A stretch of 29,060 nt of DNA. It comes from Bacteroidales bacterium UBA1205 (GTDB taxonomy: Bacteria; Bacteroidota; Bacteroidia; Bacteroidales; WCHB1-69). The first letter of the stretch is position 1; every line of letters starts with the position of its first letter. This document shows, piece after piece, positions 1 through 7,989 of the stretch. Under the pieces are notes generated by a model. The model did no database searches. It was not told the origin of the DNA and was given only the letters and a program-made list of their open reading frames with translations. The translations under genes were made by a program, and so were the position numbers. The DNA lies in NCBI GenBank assembly GCA_002309615.1, contig DBXT01000050.1:1-29060 (forward strand), written 5' to 3'.

Positions 1-123
1 GTTGAAGACCGTAAACTGACTTTTCAAATAGAAGTGTATGAAGGGGAAGTGAAAGCGGGTTGTGCCGAACATGTCCGTTATATTGTTGACAACGAGCGGT
101 TCATGTCTAAATTTAAAAAATAA
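1..123 (+). CDS. Thioesterase family protein, C-terminal fragment (hotdog fold)
   Basis: The window opens inside a reading frame that ends with TAA at 121-123, leaving the last 40 residues. The end of the fragment contains EHVRYIVDNERFMSKFKK, preceded by a strand-like stretch (LTFQIEVYEGEV). This resembles the C-terminus of small hotdog-fold acyl-CoA thioesterases related to fluoroacetyl-CoA thioesterase, where a final strand is followed by a short helix with an R/E-F-M-x-K pattern. The catalytic residues lie upstream of the window and cannot be checked. The gene is followed after only 6 nt by a small membrane protein on the same strand, so the two may be cotranscribed. The family call is from pattern memory on a short fragment and is moderately sure. 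Confidence 0.6.
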   Translation, partial: VEDRKLTFQIEVYEGEVKAGCAEHVRYIVDNERFMSKFKK

Positions 124-129
124 AATTTG

Positions 130-402
130 ATGAATACTATCAGTTCTATATGCGAAATGTTGATGTTGCTATGTTTTGCATGCAGTTGGCCTTTTTCCAT
201 AGTAAAAGCGTTAAAAACAAAAGTGGTTGCAGGAAAAAGTCCAGTGTTTATGATTATTATCATTATGGGATATGTTTTGGGAATAGTGCATAAACTTACC
301 GGCAATGCCGACTGGGTGACGTTTCTGTATGTTTTTAACATTTGTATAGTCGGCTTTGATTTATTCCTGTATTTTTATTATAGCAGATTTTACAAACGAT
401 AA
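130..402 (+). CDS. Small three-helix membrane protein, PQ-loop/SemiSWEET-like
   Basis: This 90-residue protein starts at ATG 130; a TTG just before it at 127 is in frame but a less likely start. It has three hydrophobic segments, roughly residues 5-25, 36-58 and 66-86. After the first helix comes SWPFSIVKALKTKVVAGKSP, which has the layout of the PQ-loop in SemiSWEET half-transporters (a P near the helix end, then a basic K-T-K-x-x-x-G-K-S segment). The usual PQ pair is replaced by WP. SemiSWEETs dimerise to carry sugars, but the substrate of this subgroup is not known to me and transport is only inferred. It sits 6 nt after the thioesterase gene and converges with the HAD phosphatase. Confidence 0.6.
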   Translation: MNTISSICEMLMLLCFACSWPFSIVKALKTKVVAGKSPVFMIIIIMGYVLGIVHKLTGNADWVTFLYVFNICIVGFDLFLYFYYSRFYKR

Positions 403-404
403 TA

Positions 405-431
405 AGAAAGGATAACTTTCTACATTTTTTT
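405..431 (+). terminator. Weak terminator-like hairpin between convergent genes
   Basis: AGAAAG (405-410) and CTTTCT (416-421) form a 6-bp stem with a GATAA loop, followed by a T-rich run at 424-431. The stem is AT-rich, so its strength as a rho-independent terminator is doubtful. Confidence 0.3.
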
Positions 432-1086
432 ATAACCCTGCAATTATCTCCAGTACGTCAAGAGGTTGGGCGGCTATGCAGTCGGCACCGGCATTGAGCA
501 GTTCTTCTTTAGTGCGATAGCCCCAAAGGGCTCCTACCGATGTGATGTTGGCATTGCGGGCGGTGAGCATGTCCACATTGCTGTCTCCAATATATATGGT
601 ATGGTTGTTTGCAACCCGGCATGTCTCCAGTATTTCATTAATCATTTGCGGATGCGGTTTGGCTTGTCGTCGGGCGTTTAAGCCGATGACGGCATTGAAG
701 ATGATATTCGGGAAATAATATTGTATGATAGGCAGGGTGGCTTCGTGCATTTTGTTGGAAGCAACGGCTATCATTTTGCTTTGTTCCTGAAGTGCATGCA
801 ATAGTTCGGGGATGTCGTTGTAAGGACGGGTGGTGTCGAATTTGTGAGCGGAGTAGTATTGTAAAAAATCACTGGCGATGCTTTCAAAAACGGGTGTTTT
901 GTGTATGTTTTGCGGTGTGGAGCGTATCAGTAGTTGATGGATTCCGTTTCCGACAAAATATTTGTATTGTTCCAATTCGTGGGTGGGTAAATGGTGCTTT
1001 TTTAAAGCATGGTTTACAGCATTGGCTAAATCTTCCAAGGTATATAAAAGGGTGCCGTCTAAATCAAAAATGACTAATTGTATCAT
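430..1086 (-). CDS. HAD-superfamily hydrolase, phosphoglycolate phosphatase-like
   Basis: A 218-residue cytoplasmic phosphatase of the haloacid dehalogenase superfamily. Motif I is FDLDGTLL with the nucleophile Asp8 and acid/base Asp10. Motif II is the Ser of VASNK, motif III the Lys of AKPHP, and motif IV is IGDSNVDM, which binds Mg2+. Between motifs I and II lies a helical cap of the C1 type, as in Gph and PgmB enzymes. The length and GDS/VDM motif fit phosphoglycolate phosphatase, which removes 2-phosphoglycolate formed during DNA repair, but the substrates of this family cannot be told from sequence. The gene is monocistronic and convergent with the upstream pair; a -7 element lies 17 nt ahead of the start. 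Confidence 0.8.
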   Translation of the reverse strand: MIQLVIFDLDGTLLYTLEDLANAVNHALKKHHLPTHELEQYKYFVGNGIHQLLIRSTPQNIHKTPVFESIASDFLQYYSAHKFDTTRPYNDIPELLHALQEQSKMIAVASNKMHEATLPIIQYYFPNIIFNAVIGLNARRQAKPHPQMINEILETCRVANNHTIYIGDSNVDMLTARNANITSVGALWGYRTKEELLNAGADCIAAQPLDVLEIIAGL

Positions 1087-1102
1087 CTATTCTAAATTTC
1101 GG

Positions 1103-1110
1103 CAAAAGTA
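1103..1110 (-). promoter_or_regulatory. -7 promoter element of the HAD phosphatase gene
   Basis: On the minus strand this reads TACTTTTG, a full match to the Bacteroidota -7 consensus TAnnTTTG, 17 nt upstream of the start codon. No clear TTTG -33 box is visible at the expected distance. Confidence 0.5.
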
Positions 1111-1210
1111 TAATTTTTTTTTATATTTGATTATCATTAATTTGAATGGAGTAGAAGATGGGTGGTAGAAAAAAAATAGCGATTTTGAGTTTTATATGAT
1201 AAAAAAATGC

Positions 1211-1218
1211 TAATTTCG
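1211..1218 (+). promoter_or_regulatory. Possible -7 element of the 2-oxoacid oxidoreductase operon
   Basis: TAATTTCG matches TAnnTTTG at all but one defined position. A TTTTG lies 23 nt upstream (1183-1187) and could serve as the -33 box. A leader of about 55 nt to the first start codon would result. Confidence 0.35.
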
Positions 1219-1274
1219 TAAACTCATAGAAAAGACGATAATAATAAATATAATAAACTAAAAATCAGATAATA

Positions 1275-1487
1275 ATGGCAAGAGGAACATTAGTAATTGA
1301 CACAGAAAGATGTAAAGGCTGTGGCGTTTGTATTACTGCTTGTAAGCTTAACGTTATCGGCTTATCCAAGAAAGTAAATGGCAAAGGTTACAATTACCTT
1401 GAAATGCAAAGTGATGCATGCGTAGGCTGTACTAATTGTGCAGTAGTATGTCCGGATGGAGTAATATCTGTCTATAGAGAAAAGTAA
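1275..1487 (+). CDS. 2-oxoacid:ferredoxin oxidoreductase, delta (ferredoxin-like) subunit
   Basis: This 70-residue protein has two complete [4Fe-4S] motifs: Cys13-x2-Cys16-x2-Cys19-x3-Cys23 and Cys49-x2-Cys52-x2-Cys55-x3-Cys59, the second followed by Pro. It is the small electron-transfer subunit of a four-subunit CoA-acylating 2-oxoacid:ferredoxin oxidoreductase; electrons from oxidative decarboxylation leave through its clusters to external ferredoxin. It is first of four genes on the same strand, 23 nt ahead of the alpha subunit. The delta subunit being a separate gene and not fused is the arrangement of VOR/KOR-type enzymes. On its own it could be called a generic dicluster ferredoxin; the neighbours decide. 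Confidence 0.88.
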   Translation: MARGTLVIDTERCKGCGVCITACKLNVIGLSKKVNGKGYNYLEMQSDACVGCTNCAVVCPDGVISVYREK

Positions 1488-1510
1488 TAAACAGTAAAAA
1501 GTTACATAAA

Positions 1511-2593
1511 ATGGCAAAAGAATTAAAGTTAATGAAGGGTAATGAAGCAATTGCCCGTGCAATGATTGCCAGCGGTACAGATGGTTATTTTGGTTATCCT
1601 ATTACCCCGCAATCAGAAGTGATGGAAACGTTAATGGCCGAGAAACCTTGGGAAACTACCGGAATGACGGTTCTTCAAGCCGAGAGTGAAATGGCATCCA
1701 TTAATATGGTATATGGAGGAGCAGCTACAGGTAAGAAAGTGGCTACATCATCGTCATCTCCCGGTATAAGTTTGATGCAAGAAGGTTTGACCTATTTGGC
1801 CGGAGCAGAAATTCCTTGTTTAGTGGTAAATGTGATGCGTGGAGGTCCCGGATTGGGTACCATTCAACCGTCCCAATCCGATTATTTCCAATCGGTAAAA
1901 GGCGGTGGCCACGGGGACTATCAATTATATACCTTAGCACCTGCTTCGGTTCAAGAAATGTATGATTTTGTATTTGATGCATGGGATATTGCATTTAAAT
2001 ATCGTAATCCTGTATTAATTCTTTCCGACGGTGCAATAGGTCAATGTATGGAAAAATTATACACCAGAGATTATATTCCTCGCTGGACAGAAGAAGAACG
2101 CAGAAAGAATGCTCCTTGGGGCACATGGGGTAAACCTGCCGACCGCGGACATAATATCATCACCTCTTTGGAATTGGATTCTGCAAAACAAGAAGTATTC
2201 AATCATAAATTACAAGCCAAATACAGAGAAATGGAAGCAAAAGAAGTACGCTATGAGGCTCTTAATTGTGAAGATGCTGACTATATCATAGTAGCTTACG
2301 GTTCATCTGCTCGTATTTCTATGAAGGCAATGCAAATGGCTCGTGAAAAAGGTTTGAAAGTGGGTTTGTTCCGTTTAATAACCTTGTTCCCGTTCCCCAC
2401 CATGCAGTTGAGAGCCGTTGCCCAAAGGGTAAAAGGTATTTTGACGGTGGAAATGAGTGCAGGACAAATGATACAAGATGTGAAATTGGCTACGGAATGC
2501 AAGTTGCCGGTAGAACATTTTGGTCGTTTTGGTGGTATTATTCCTACTCCTACCGAAGTATTGGAAGCTTTAGAAACTAAAATAATAAAATAA
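1511..2593 (+). CDS. vorB: 2-oxoacid:ferredoxin oxidoreductase, alpha subunit (VorB/KorA type)
   Basis: A 360-residue alpha subunit. The N-terminal pyrimidine-binding domain begins KLMKGNEAIARAMIASG and contains GYPITPQSEVME, the substrate-binding YPITP motif. It is followed by the stretch QAESEMASINMVYGGA with the conserved catalytic-site Glu, and by ATSSSSPGISLMQEG. The C-terminal transketolase-like domain has YGSSARI and ends with FGRFGG. The length equals the family norm. The enzyme decarboxylates a 2-oxoacid to an acyl-CoA while reducing ferredoxin. Annotation pipelines call this family 3-methyl-2-oxobutanoate dehydrogenase subunit VorB, while older Bacteroidales annotations call it 2-oxoglutarate oxidoreductase KorA; sequence alone does not fix the substrate. 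The beta subunit follows after 9 nt. Confidence 0.9.
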   Translation: MAKELKLMKGNEAIARAMIASGTDGYFGYPITPQSEVMETLMAEKPWETTGMTVLQAESEMASINMVYGGAATGKKVATSSSSPGISLMQEGLTYLAGAEIPCLVVNVMRGGPGLGTIQPSQSDYFQSVKGGGHGDYQLYTLAPASVQEMYDFVFDAWDIAFKYRNPVLILSDGAIGQCMEKLYTRDYIPRWTEEERRKNAPWGTWGKPADRGHNIITSLELDSAKQEVFNHKLQAKYREMEAKEVRYEALNCEDADYIIVAYGSSARISMKAMQMAREKGLKVGLFRLITLFPFPTMQLRAVAQRVKGILTVEMSAGQMIQDVKLATECKLPVEHFGRFGGIIPTPTEVLEALETKIIK

Positions 2594-2602
2594 GAAGACA
2601 TC

Positions 2603-3433
2603 ATGGCAAATTTAGATATAGTAAAACCCGAAAATTTGGTTTATACCAAAACAAAAGTGTTGACAGATGCTATTATGCATTATTGTCCCGGTTGCGGTCA
2701 TGGAACAGCACATCGTATAGTTGCCGAAGTAATAGATGAGCTTGGCATTCAAGATAAAACCATAGGTATAGCACCCGTAGGATGCTCCGTATTGGCATAT
2801 AATTATTTTGATGTTGACTTTCAAGAAGCAGCACACGGTCGTGCTCCTGCATTGGCAACAGCAGCAAAACGTTTAAATCCGGATTGTTTCGTATTCACTT
2901 ATCAAGGTGATGGTGACTTGGCCGCTATAGGTACAGCAGAAACCATACATGCTTGTAATCGTGGTGAAAATATCACTATGATTTTTGTGAATAACGGTAT
3001 TTATGGTATGACCGGAGGTCAAATGGCTCCTACTACATTGGTAGGTATGAAATCGGCCACCACTCCTTATGGTCGTAATGTGGCACTCAACGGTTACCCG
3101 TTGCGTATAACAGAATTGCTTGCCACCTTGCCGGGCACATATTATGTTACTCGTCAAAGTGTACATACCCCTACGGCTGTTCGCAAGGCTAAAGCAGCTA
3201 TTAAGCAGGCTTTTGAAAACCAAAAATTGCAAAAAGGTCTTTCTTTCGTAGAAATAGTTTCTTCTTGCAATTCCGGTTGGAAAATGACTCCTGTACAAGC
3301 AAATCAATGGATGGAAGAAAATATGTTCCCCAACTATCCTATCGGTGATATCAAAGTAAACGGTCAAATAGTTGAAAATGTAGATATCAATCGTATAGTA
3401 GTTGACCATCCTTTAACTGTAGTTAATAAATAA
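2603..3433 (+). CDS. 2-oxoacid:ferredoxin oxidoreductase, beta (TPP-binding) subunit
   Basis: This 276-residue subunit binds thiamine diphosphate. The diphosphate/Mg2+ motif is GDGD at residues 102-105, ending in Asn130-Asn131 in VNNGIYGMTGGQ. Four cysteines placed as in cluster-bearing beta subunits are visible: Cys28 and Cys31 (CPGCGHG), Cys61 (VGCSV) and the Cys of SSCNSGW. They would hold the proximal [4Fe-4S] cluster that takes electrons from the TPP intermediate to the delta subunit. With the alpha subunit it forms the active site. Length is typical for VOR/KOR beta subunits. The gamma subunit follows after 16 nt. Confidence 0.9.
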   Translation: MANLDIVKPENLVYTKTKVLTDAIMHYCPGCGHGTAHRIVAEVIDELGIQDKTIGIAPVGCSVLAYNYFDVDFQEAAHGRAPALATAAKRLNPDCFVFTYQGDGDLAAIGTAETIHACNRGENITMIFVNNGIYGMTGGQMAPTTLVGMKSATTPYGRNVALNGYPLRITELLATLPGTYYVTRQSVHTPTAVRKAKAAIKQAFENQKLQKGLSFVEIVSSCNSGWKMTPVQANQWMEENMFPNYPIGDIKVNGQIVENVDINRIVVDHPLTVVNK

Positions 3434-3449
3434 TTTAAATTGTAGAATC

Positions 3450-4001
3450 ATGACAGAAGAAATAATCATAGCAGGCTTTGGAGGTCAAGGTGTACTTTCT
3501 ATGGGTAAAATTCTTGCTTATTCAGGCGTAATGCAAGATAAAGAAGTAAGTTGGATGCCGTCTTATGGTCCCGAAATGCGTGGTGGTACCGCCAATGTAT
3601 CGGTGATTATCAGTGATGAACGTATCAGTTCTCCTATTATCAACCAATTTGACACCGCTATTATTTTAAACCAACAATCTTTGGATAAATTTGAAAACAG
3701 TGTAAAACCCGGCGGGTTGCTCATATACGACCCCAATGGTATTACCCATCATCCCACACGTAAGGATATCAATATTTACCAAATAGAAGCTACGGCAAAA
3801 GCTCAAGAATTGGGTATAGCAAAAGTGTTTAATATGGTGGTATTGGGCGGTTTCTTAAAATTGAAACCCATTGTGGCTCCCGAATTTATTCATAAAGGTT
3901 TGGAAAAATCTTTGCCGGAACGTCACCACAAATTGATTCCCGACAATGAAGCTGCAATAGAAACAGGTAAAGGTTTAATTAAACCTTATCACACCCTCTA
4001 A
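3450..4001 (+). CDS. 2-oxoacid:ferredoxin oxidoreductase, gamma subunit
   Basis: A 183-residue subunit beginning with a glycine-rich strand-loop (IIIAGFGGQGVLSMGKILA) and containing SYGPEMRGGTANVSV, the two hallmark motifs of the gamma domain of pyruvate/ketoisovalerate ferredoxin oxidoreductases. In this family the gamma domain contributes to CoA binding and closes over the active site. It is the last gene of the four-gene operon, with a strong rho-independent terminator 20 nt after its stop codon. Nothing is missing relative to the usual length of about 180 residues. Confidence 0.9.
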   Translation: MTEEIIIAGFGGQGVLSMGKILAYSGVMQDKEVSWMPSYGPEMRGGTANVSVIISDERISSPIINQFDTAIILNQQSLDKFENSVKPGGLLIYDPNGITHHPTRKDINIYQIEATAKAQELGIAKVFNMVVLGGFLKLKPIVAPEFIHKGLEKSLPERHHKLIPDNEAAIETGKGLIKPYHTL

Positions 4002-4021
4002 TAGTTTCTAAGAAGTGATGT

Positions 4022-4060
4022 AAGAACTCTGCTACGCAAAGGTAACAGAGTTCTTTTCTT
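4022..4060 (+). terminator. Rho-independent terminator of the oxidoreductase operon
   Basis: AAGAACTCTG (4022-4031) pairs perfectly with CAGAGTTCTT (4046-4055). The stem extends inward past one mismatch by TAC/GTA, leaving a six-base loop. TTTTCTT follows. Confidence 0.85.
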
Positions 4061-4183
4061 GTATAAACGGTCGGGTGTTTTTGCAGTGGTATGAAATATA
4101 TAACAAAGTGGTGTCAGAATGATTAATTAACAATAAAAATCGCCATAGTGCGTTTTACCATTTTACTATCATTGAGATAAATT

Positions 4184-4522
4184 ATGGAATCTACAAGACA
4201 ACAAAAAGTAGCGAGGCTGTTACAAAAAGAACTATCCGATGTGTTGCAAACGGAAGGCAGAAATATATACGGCAATGCCATGGTTACCGTTACTCGAGTG
4301 GAAGTGAGCAGGGATATGTCATATGCCAAAGTGTATGTAAGCATCTATGCTACTAAAGATAAAAAAGCGGTTTTTGCCACCTTGGTGAACAGCGGCAAGG
4401 AATTGCGGTTTAAATTAGGACAACGAGTTAAAAATCAAGTGCGTGTAATTCCGGAACTCAATTGGATATATGACGACACTTTGGATTATTTGGAAAATAT
4501 AGATAATTTACTTAAAAAGTGA
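4184..4522 (+). CDS. rbfA: 30S ribosome-binding factor A
   Basis: This 112-residue protein opens ESTRQQKVARLLQKELSDVL and continues through VTVTRVEVSRDMSYAKVYVS to RVIPELNWIYDDTLDY, the conserved order of RbfA. The fold is a KH-like domain that binds immature 16S rRNA near helix 1 and is needed for late 30S maturation. The length is at the short end for the family, as usual in Bacteroidota. Its TGA stop overlaps the GTG start of the next gene, so translation of the two is likely coupled. It heads the chain rbfA - permease - apbE - recF. Confidence 0.92.
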   Translation: MESTRQQKVARLLQKELSDVLQTEGRNIYGNAMVTVTRVEVSRDMSYAKVYVSIYATKDKKAVFATLVNSGKELRFKLGQRVKNQVRVIPELNWIYDDTLDYLENIDNLLKK

Positions 4523-5742
4523 ACGTATATCGTCGGATTGCAGCAAGATATTTATTTGCCAAAAAGTCGCATAATATCATCAATTTCATTTCTATAATGT
4601 CATTGGCCGGTATAGCTGTTGCTACCGGCGCATTATTGATAGTATTATCCATTTTTAACGGATTGCAGAATTTTGTGGCTACGGCAGTCAATTCTTTTAA
4701 TCCCGATATACAAATGATAGCCCAAAAAGGCAAAACCTTTTCCTCCGATGCCATCAATATAGCGGAAATAGAGCAGATGGAGAATGTGCTTTATTGTTCT
4801 GAAGTGCTATCGGATGTGGCAGTGTGGGTGCACGACGATAAGCAGGTGATAGCCAATGTAAAAGGTGTTAGAGATGACTATTATAAAATGAATAGCATGG
4901 ACACCATAGTAAAACAAGGAGGTTTTGTATTGAATGAATTCGGACAAGCATGGGCGGTGGTCGGCGGTGAAATTGCCTACAGGCTCGGCATAGACGGTTC
5001 GGGTAAGGCTGATAATATGTTAAAAGTGTATTATCCCAATCGTACCAAAACACTGAAAGCAACAGCAGGAATGTCTGCTTTGAATGCCCGGTCGATAATT
5101 CCTTCCGGCGTGTTTTATTCCTATACCGAGTATGACGCACAATATGTTATAGTACCTTTGGAATTTGCACAAGATTTATTGGGTTATGCCGATGAATTTA
5201 CATCTTTAGAAATCAAATGCAGGCCCGGCATGGTTCACAAGGTGCAAAAGCAATTAAATAAATTATATGGCGATAAGTTTTTTATTCGGAATGCCTATCA
5301 GCAGGAAGAAGATCTTTATAAAGTAATGCAATCGGAAAAATGGAGTATATATGCCATTTTATCGTTTATCTTACTCATAGCCACATTCAATATGATGGGA
5401 ATGATGGCTATATTGATTTTGGAAAAGAAATCGGAAGTAAAGGTGTTTTATGCCTTAGGTGCCGATAATGCAATGTTGAGAAAAATATTCATGCATGAAG
5501 GGATGTTGATATCTGTTATAGGTTTGTTGATAGGATTGGTTTTGGGATTGTTGTTTTGTTTTTTGCAGCATCAATTCGGGATAATCACTTTCGGAGACGG
5601 ACATTATTTAATAGATGCCTATCCTGTGGAAATACATCTGTTTGACGTGGTGATGATAGTGTTGGTAGTGTTGTTGCTTACTTTTCCTGCTGTGTATTGG
5701 CCTTCCAAAAAACTATCAATATTGGATAATGTGGATTTGTAA
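4519..5742 (+). CDS. ABC transporter permease, FtsX/LolC-LolE-like
   Basis: A 407-residue inner-membrane protein with the MacB/LolCE topology: one transmembrane helix near the N-terminus (about residues 20-46), a large periplasmic domain of about 220 residues, and three C-terminal helices (about 276-300, 329-351 and 377-394). The N-terminal stretch starting YRRIAARYLFAKK and the S-I-M-S-L-A-G-I-A motif match Bacteroidota FtsX-like permeases annotated as lipoprotein-releasing system proteins. It starts at GTG 4519, overlapping the rbfA stop by 4 nt (GTGA). No ATPase gene is adjacent, so its nucleotide-binding partner must be encoded elsewhere. Lipoprotein release is inferred from family resemblance. 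Confidence 0.82.
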   Translation: MNVYRRIAARYLFAKKSHNIINFISIMSLAGIAVATGALLIVLSIFNGLQNFVATAVNSFNPDIQMIAQKGKTFSSDAINIAEIEQMENVLYCSEVLSDVAVWVHDDKQVIANVKGVRDDYYKMNSMDTIVKQGGFVLNEFGQAWAVVGGEIAYRLGIDGSGKADNMLKVYYPNRTKTLKATAGMSALNARSIIPSGVFYSYTEYDAQYVIVPLEFAQDLLGYADEFTSLEIKCRPGMVHKVQKQLNKLYGDKFFIRNAYQQEEDLYKVMQSEKWSIYAILSFILLIATFNMMGMMAILILEKKSEVKVFYALGADNAMLRKIFMHEGMLISVIGLLIGLVLGLLFCFLQHQFGIITFGDGHYLIDAYPVEIHLFDVVMIVLVVLLLTFPAVYWPSKKLSILDNVDL

Positions 5743-5746
5743 AAAA

Positions 5747-6739
5747 ATGAAAAAGACATATTTCATTCTATTGTTAACATTGATATTATTGAACGCATGC
5801 AGCGATAAATATGAAATGCGTACCATAGAAGGATTTACGCAGGGCACCTATTATCGAGTGAAGTATTTTGATAGTCTGGGGCGTGATTTTACAGCGGAAA
5901 TAGATAGCCTGCTCACCGATTTTGATTACACGGCATCGGTGTATAATGCGAGTTCTATTATCTCGAAAATAAATCAAGGTGATACACAAGTGGTGTTGAA
6001 TCACGATTTTGTGACAATGTTTACCATCGCCCGACAAATAAGTGAAAGTACGCAAGGAGAGTTTGATATAACGGTGTCTCCCTTAGTAAAAGCATGGGGA
6101 TTTGGCCCTCAAGGCGGGCAGCCGGTATTGAATGACGGTGTGGTAATAGATAGTTTGTTGGAGTGCGTGGGCTGGCAAAAAGTAAAGTTGGAACAAGGAA
6201 AAATAATCAAAGCAAAAGATTGTATTCAATTGGATATGAATGCCATTGCTCAAGGTTATTCGGTGGATAAACTATCGGAATACCTTCTTTGTAAAGGCAT
6301 ACATAATTATTTAGTGGATATAGGCGGCGAGGTAAGATGCGGAGGATATAAAGTAAGAAAACCATGGAGAGTGGGTATAGAAGAACCTACTGATGAAAAT
6401 CCGGAAGTAATAGCCTCTATTCCGTTGTATAATAAAGCAATAGTAACATCAGGAAATTATAGAAAATATAAGCCGCTTAACGGAGAACGCTATAGTCATA
6501 TAATCAATCCGCACACGGGATATCCGTTGAAACAGTCTTTATTGAGTGTAGCTGTATTGCACCGGAAGGCTGTTTATGCAGATGCATATGCCACAGCATT
6601 TATGGTAATGGGTGTGGAAGCAAGCAAAAAATTTGTACAACAGCATACGGAGTTGGAAGTATATATGATATATAATGACAACGGAAACATAAAAGTATAT
6701 GCCAGCCCCGGTATGCAACAATTGATAAACGAGCAATAA
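5747..6739 (+). CDS. apbE: FAD:protein FMN transferase, lipoprotein form
   Basis: This enzyme transfers FMN from FAD to a threonine of target proteins, such as NQR/RNF subunits, outside the cytoplasm. I prefer the ATG at 5747 over the in-frame ATG at 5729, because it gives a clean lipoprotein signal: MKKTYFILLLTLILLNAC with lipobox LNAC and Cys18. The earlier start lies inside the end of the permease gene. ApbE landmarks seen are GEFDITVSPLVKAWGFGP, LDMNAIAQGYSVDKL (Asp163 onward), VDIGGEV, and HIINPHTGYP (His251-Pro260), which binds Mg2+ and the FAD pyrophosphate. The 330-residue length is normal. No NQR or RNF genes are in the window. Confidence 0.9.
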   Translation: MKKTYFILLLTLILLNACSDKYEMRTIEGFTQGTYYRVKYFDSLGRDFTAEIDSLLTDFDYTASVYNASSIISKINQGDTQVVLNHDFVTMFTIARQISESTQGEFDITVSPLVKAWGFGPQGGQPVLNDGVVIDSLLECVGWQKVKLEQGKIIKAKDCIQLDMNAIAQGYSVDKLSEYLLCKGIHNYLVDIGGEVRCGGYKVRKPWRVGIEEPTDENPEVIASIPLYNKAIVTSGNYRKYKPLNGERYSHIINPHTGYPLKQSLLSVAVLHRKAVYADAYATAFMVMGVEASKKFVQQHTELEVYMIYNDNGNIKVYASPGMQQLINEQ

Positions 6740-7827
6740 TGCATATAGAAAACATACACCTTATCAATTTTAAAAATTACACCGACGCTCAATACGGTTT
6801 TTCGCCGAGTGTGAATTGTATAGTAGGCCTTAACGGAGTGGGTAAAACCAATATGTTGGATGCCGTGTATTATCTTTCCATGACAAAAAGTTATTTTACC
6901 AATTCCGATATGCAAAACATTCGTTATGGAGAGCAGTTTTTTACCATTATAGGCGATTGTGTGTTTGACGGGGTGGAGGGGTGTCAAAAAATAAGTTGCA
7001 TACAGCAGGACGGAAAACGTAAAATTCTGAAATATAACCAAAAAGAATACGATAAATTATCAGAGCATATCGGTTTGTTGCCTTCTGTAATGGTTTCGCC
7101 GAGTGATACGGATTATATCAACGGATTGGCCGAAACGCGAAGGAAATATTTTGACAGCATTATCTCGCAATACGATAAAGTGTATTTGGAAAAAATAATA
7201 TCGTATAATCGTTTACTCAATCAGCGGAATACTTTGCTAAAGCAACAATACGACAACAAGCATTTTGATGCTTCACAATTGCAAATTTGGGACGAACGCT
7301 TGTGCATGCAGGCCGAATATATTTTTAATAAACGGAAAGAATTTGTAAAGACATTCATGCCTATATTGGAAAAATATTTTTCGGTGATATCATTAGGTAA
7401 AGAAAAGGTAAGTATAGAATACGTATCAGCTTTGCATAACGGTAATATGGCTGACATGTTGCAACAAAATTTCGAAAAGGACTATTATAGCCAGCACACT
7501 TCCATAGGAATACACAAAGATGATTATAAATACGAAATGGATAGGCATTCCATAAAACGTTTTTGCTCGCAAGGACAACAAAAATCGTTTTTGATAGCCC
7601 TGAAATTGGCACAATTTGAACTAATGAAACAGCTCATGCACAAGTCACCGTTGCTACTCTTGGACGATGTATTTGATAAATTGGACGAAAAACGTATTGC
7701 GGAATTGATAAAAATGGTGGCAGGAAATAGTTTCGGACAAGTATTTATAACCGATACCAACCAAGAGAGAATCAGTCAGTTGTTTAATGAAAACAGCATA
7801 GACTTTAAGCTGATAGAAATACAGTAA
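6739..7827 (+). CDS. recF: DNA replication and repair protein RecF
   Basis: A 362-residue SMC-like ATPase that loads RecA at single-strand gaps with RecO and RecR. The N-terminus, beginning with IENIHLINFKNY, is the RecF start. Walker A is GLNGVGKT at residues 30-37, followed by MLDAVYYLSMTKSYF. The signature region is FCSQGQQKSFLIALKLAQ, and Walker B with the D-loop is LLLLDDVFDKLDEKR. The middle is a helical arm as in the family. Its ATG overlaps the apbE stop by one base (TAATG). Here recF is not next to dnaA-dnaN, as is usual for Bacteroidota. Confidence 0.93.
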   Translation: MHIENIHLINFKNYTDAQYGFSPSVNCIVGLNGVGKTNMLDAVYYLSMTKSYFTNSDMQNIRYGEQFFTIIGDCVFDGVEGCQKISCIQQDGKRKILKYNQKEYDKLSEHIGLLPSVMVSPSDTDYINGLAETRRKYFDSIISQYDKVYLEKIISYNRLLNQRNTLLKQQYDNKHFDASQLQIWDERLCMQAEYIFNKRKEFVKTFMPILEKYFSVISLGKEKVSIEYVSALHNGNMADMLQQNFEKDYYSQHTSIGIHKDDYKYEMDRHSIKRFCSQGQQKSFLIALKLAQFELMKQLMHKSPLLLLDDVFDKLDEKRIAELIKMVAGNSFGQVFITDTNQERISQLFNENSIDFKLIEIQ

Positions 7828-7914
7828 AGTGCATTTGGCATGAAAAATGTATTATTATAGTTGAGAGTTAATGGATTAGTATGAACAGAAAAGCTTATTT
7901 AGTAAAGTATTGTA

Positions 7915-7934
7915 TTTTTTTACGTTTTTTTACG
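7915..7934 (+). repeat. Tandem 10-bp direct repeat upstream of the ompH-like gene
   Basis: TTTTTTTACG occurs twice without a gap (7915-7924 and 7925-7934), followed by TT. It ends 22 nt before the -7 element of the next gene, so the second unit covers the region where a -33 box would be. Confidence 0.6.
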
Positions 7935-7956
7935 TTATAAGTATTGAAAATAATTG

Positions 7957-7964
7957 TATCTTTG
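7957..7964 (+). promoter_or_regulatory. -7 promoter element of the ompH-like gene
   Basis: TATCTTTG is a perfect TAnnTTTG match, 25 nt upstream of the start codon. No TTTG -33 box is visible, but the tandem T-tract repeat occupies that place. Confidence 0.6.
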
Positions 7965-7989
7965 TAAACTTAAAAAATAAAATAATAAT

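Noticed and set aside
2873..3409. 178-residue open frame antisense to the oxidoreductase beta subunit
   Set aside because: It lies wholly opposite a gene with clear TPP and Fe-S motifs; its composition (many Cys, His, Tyr) is that of a shadow frame.
6574..7041. 155-residue antisense open frame across the apbE-recF junction
   Set aside because: Both sense genes are well supported and overlap by one base; the antisense frame shows no start context or domain.
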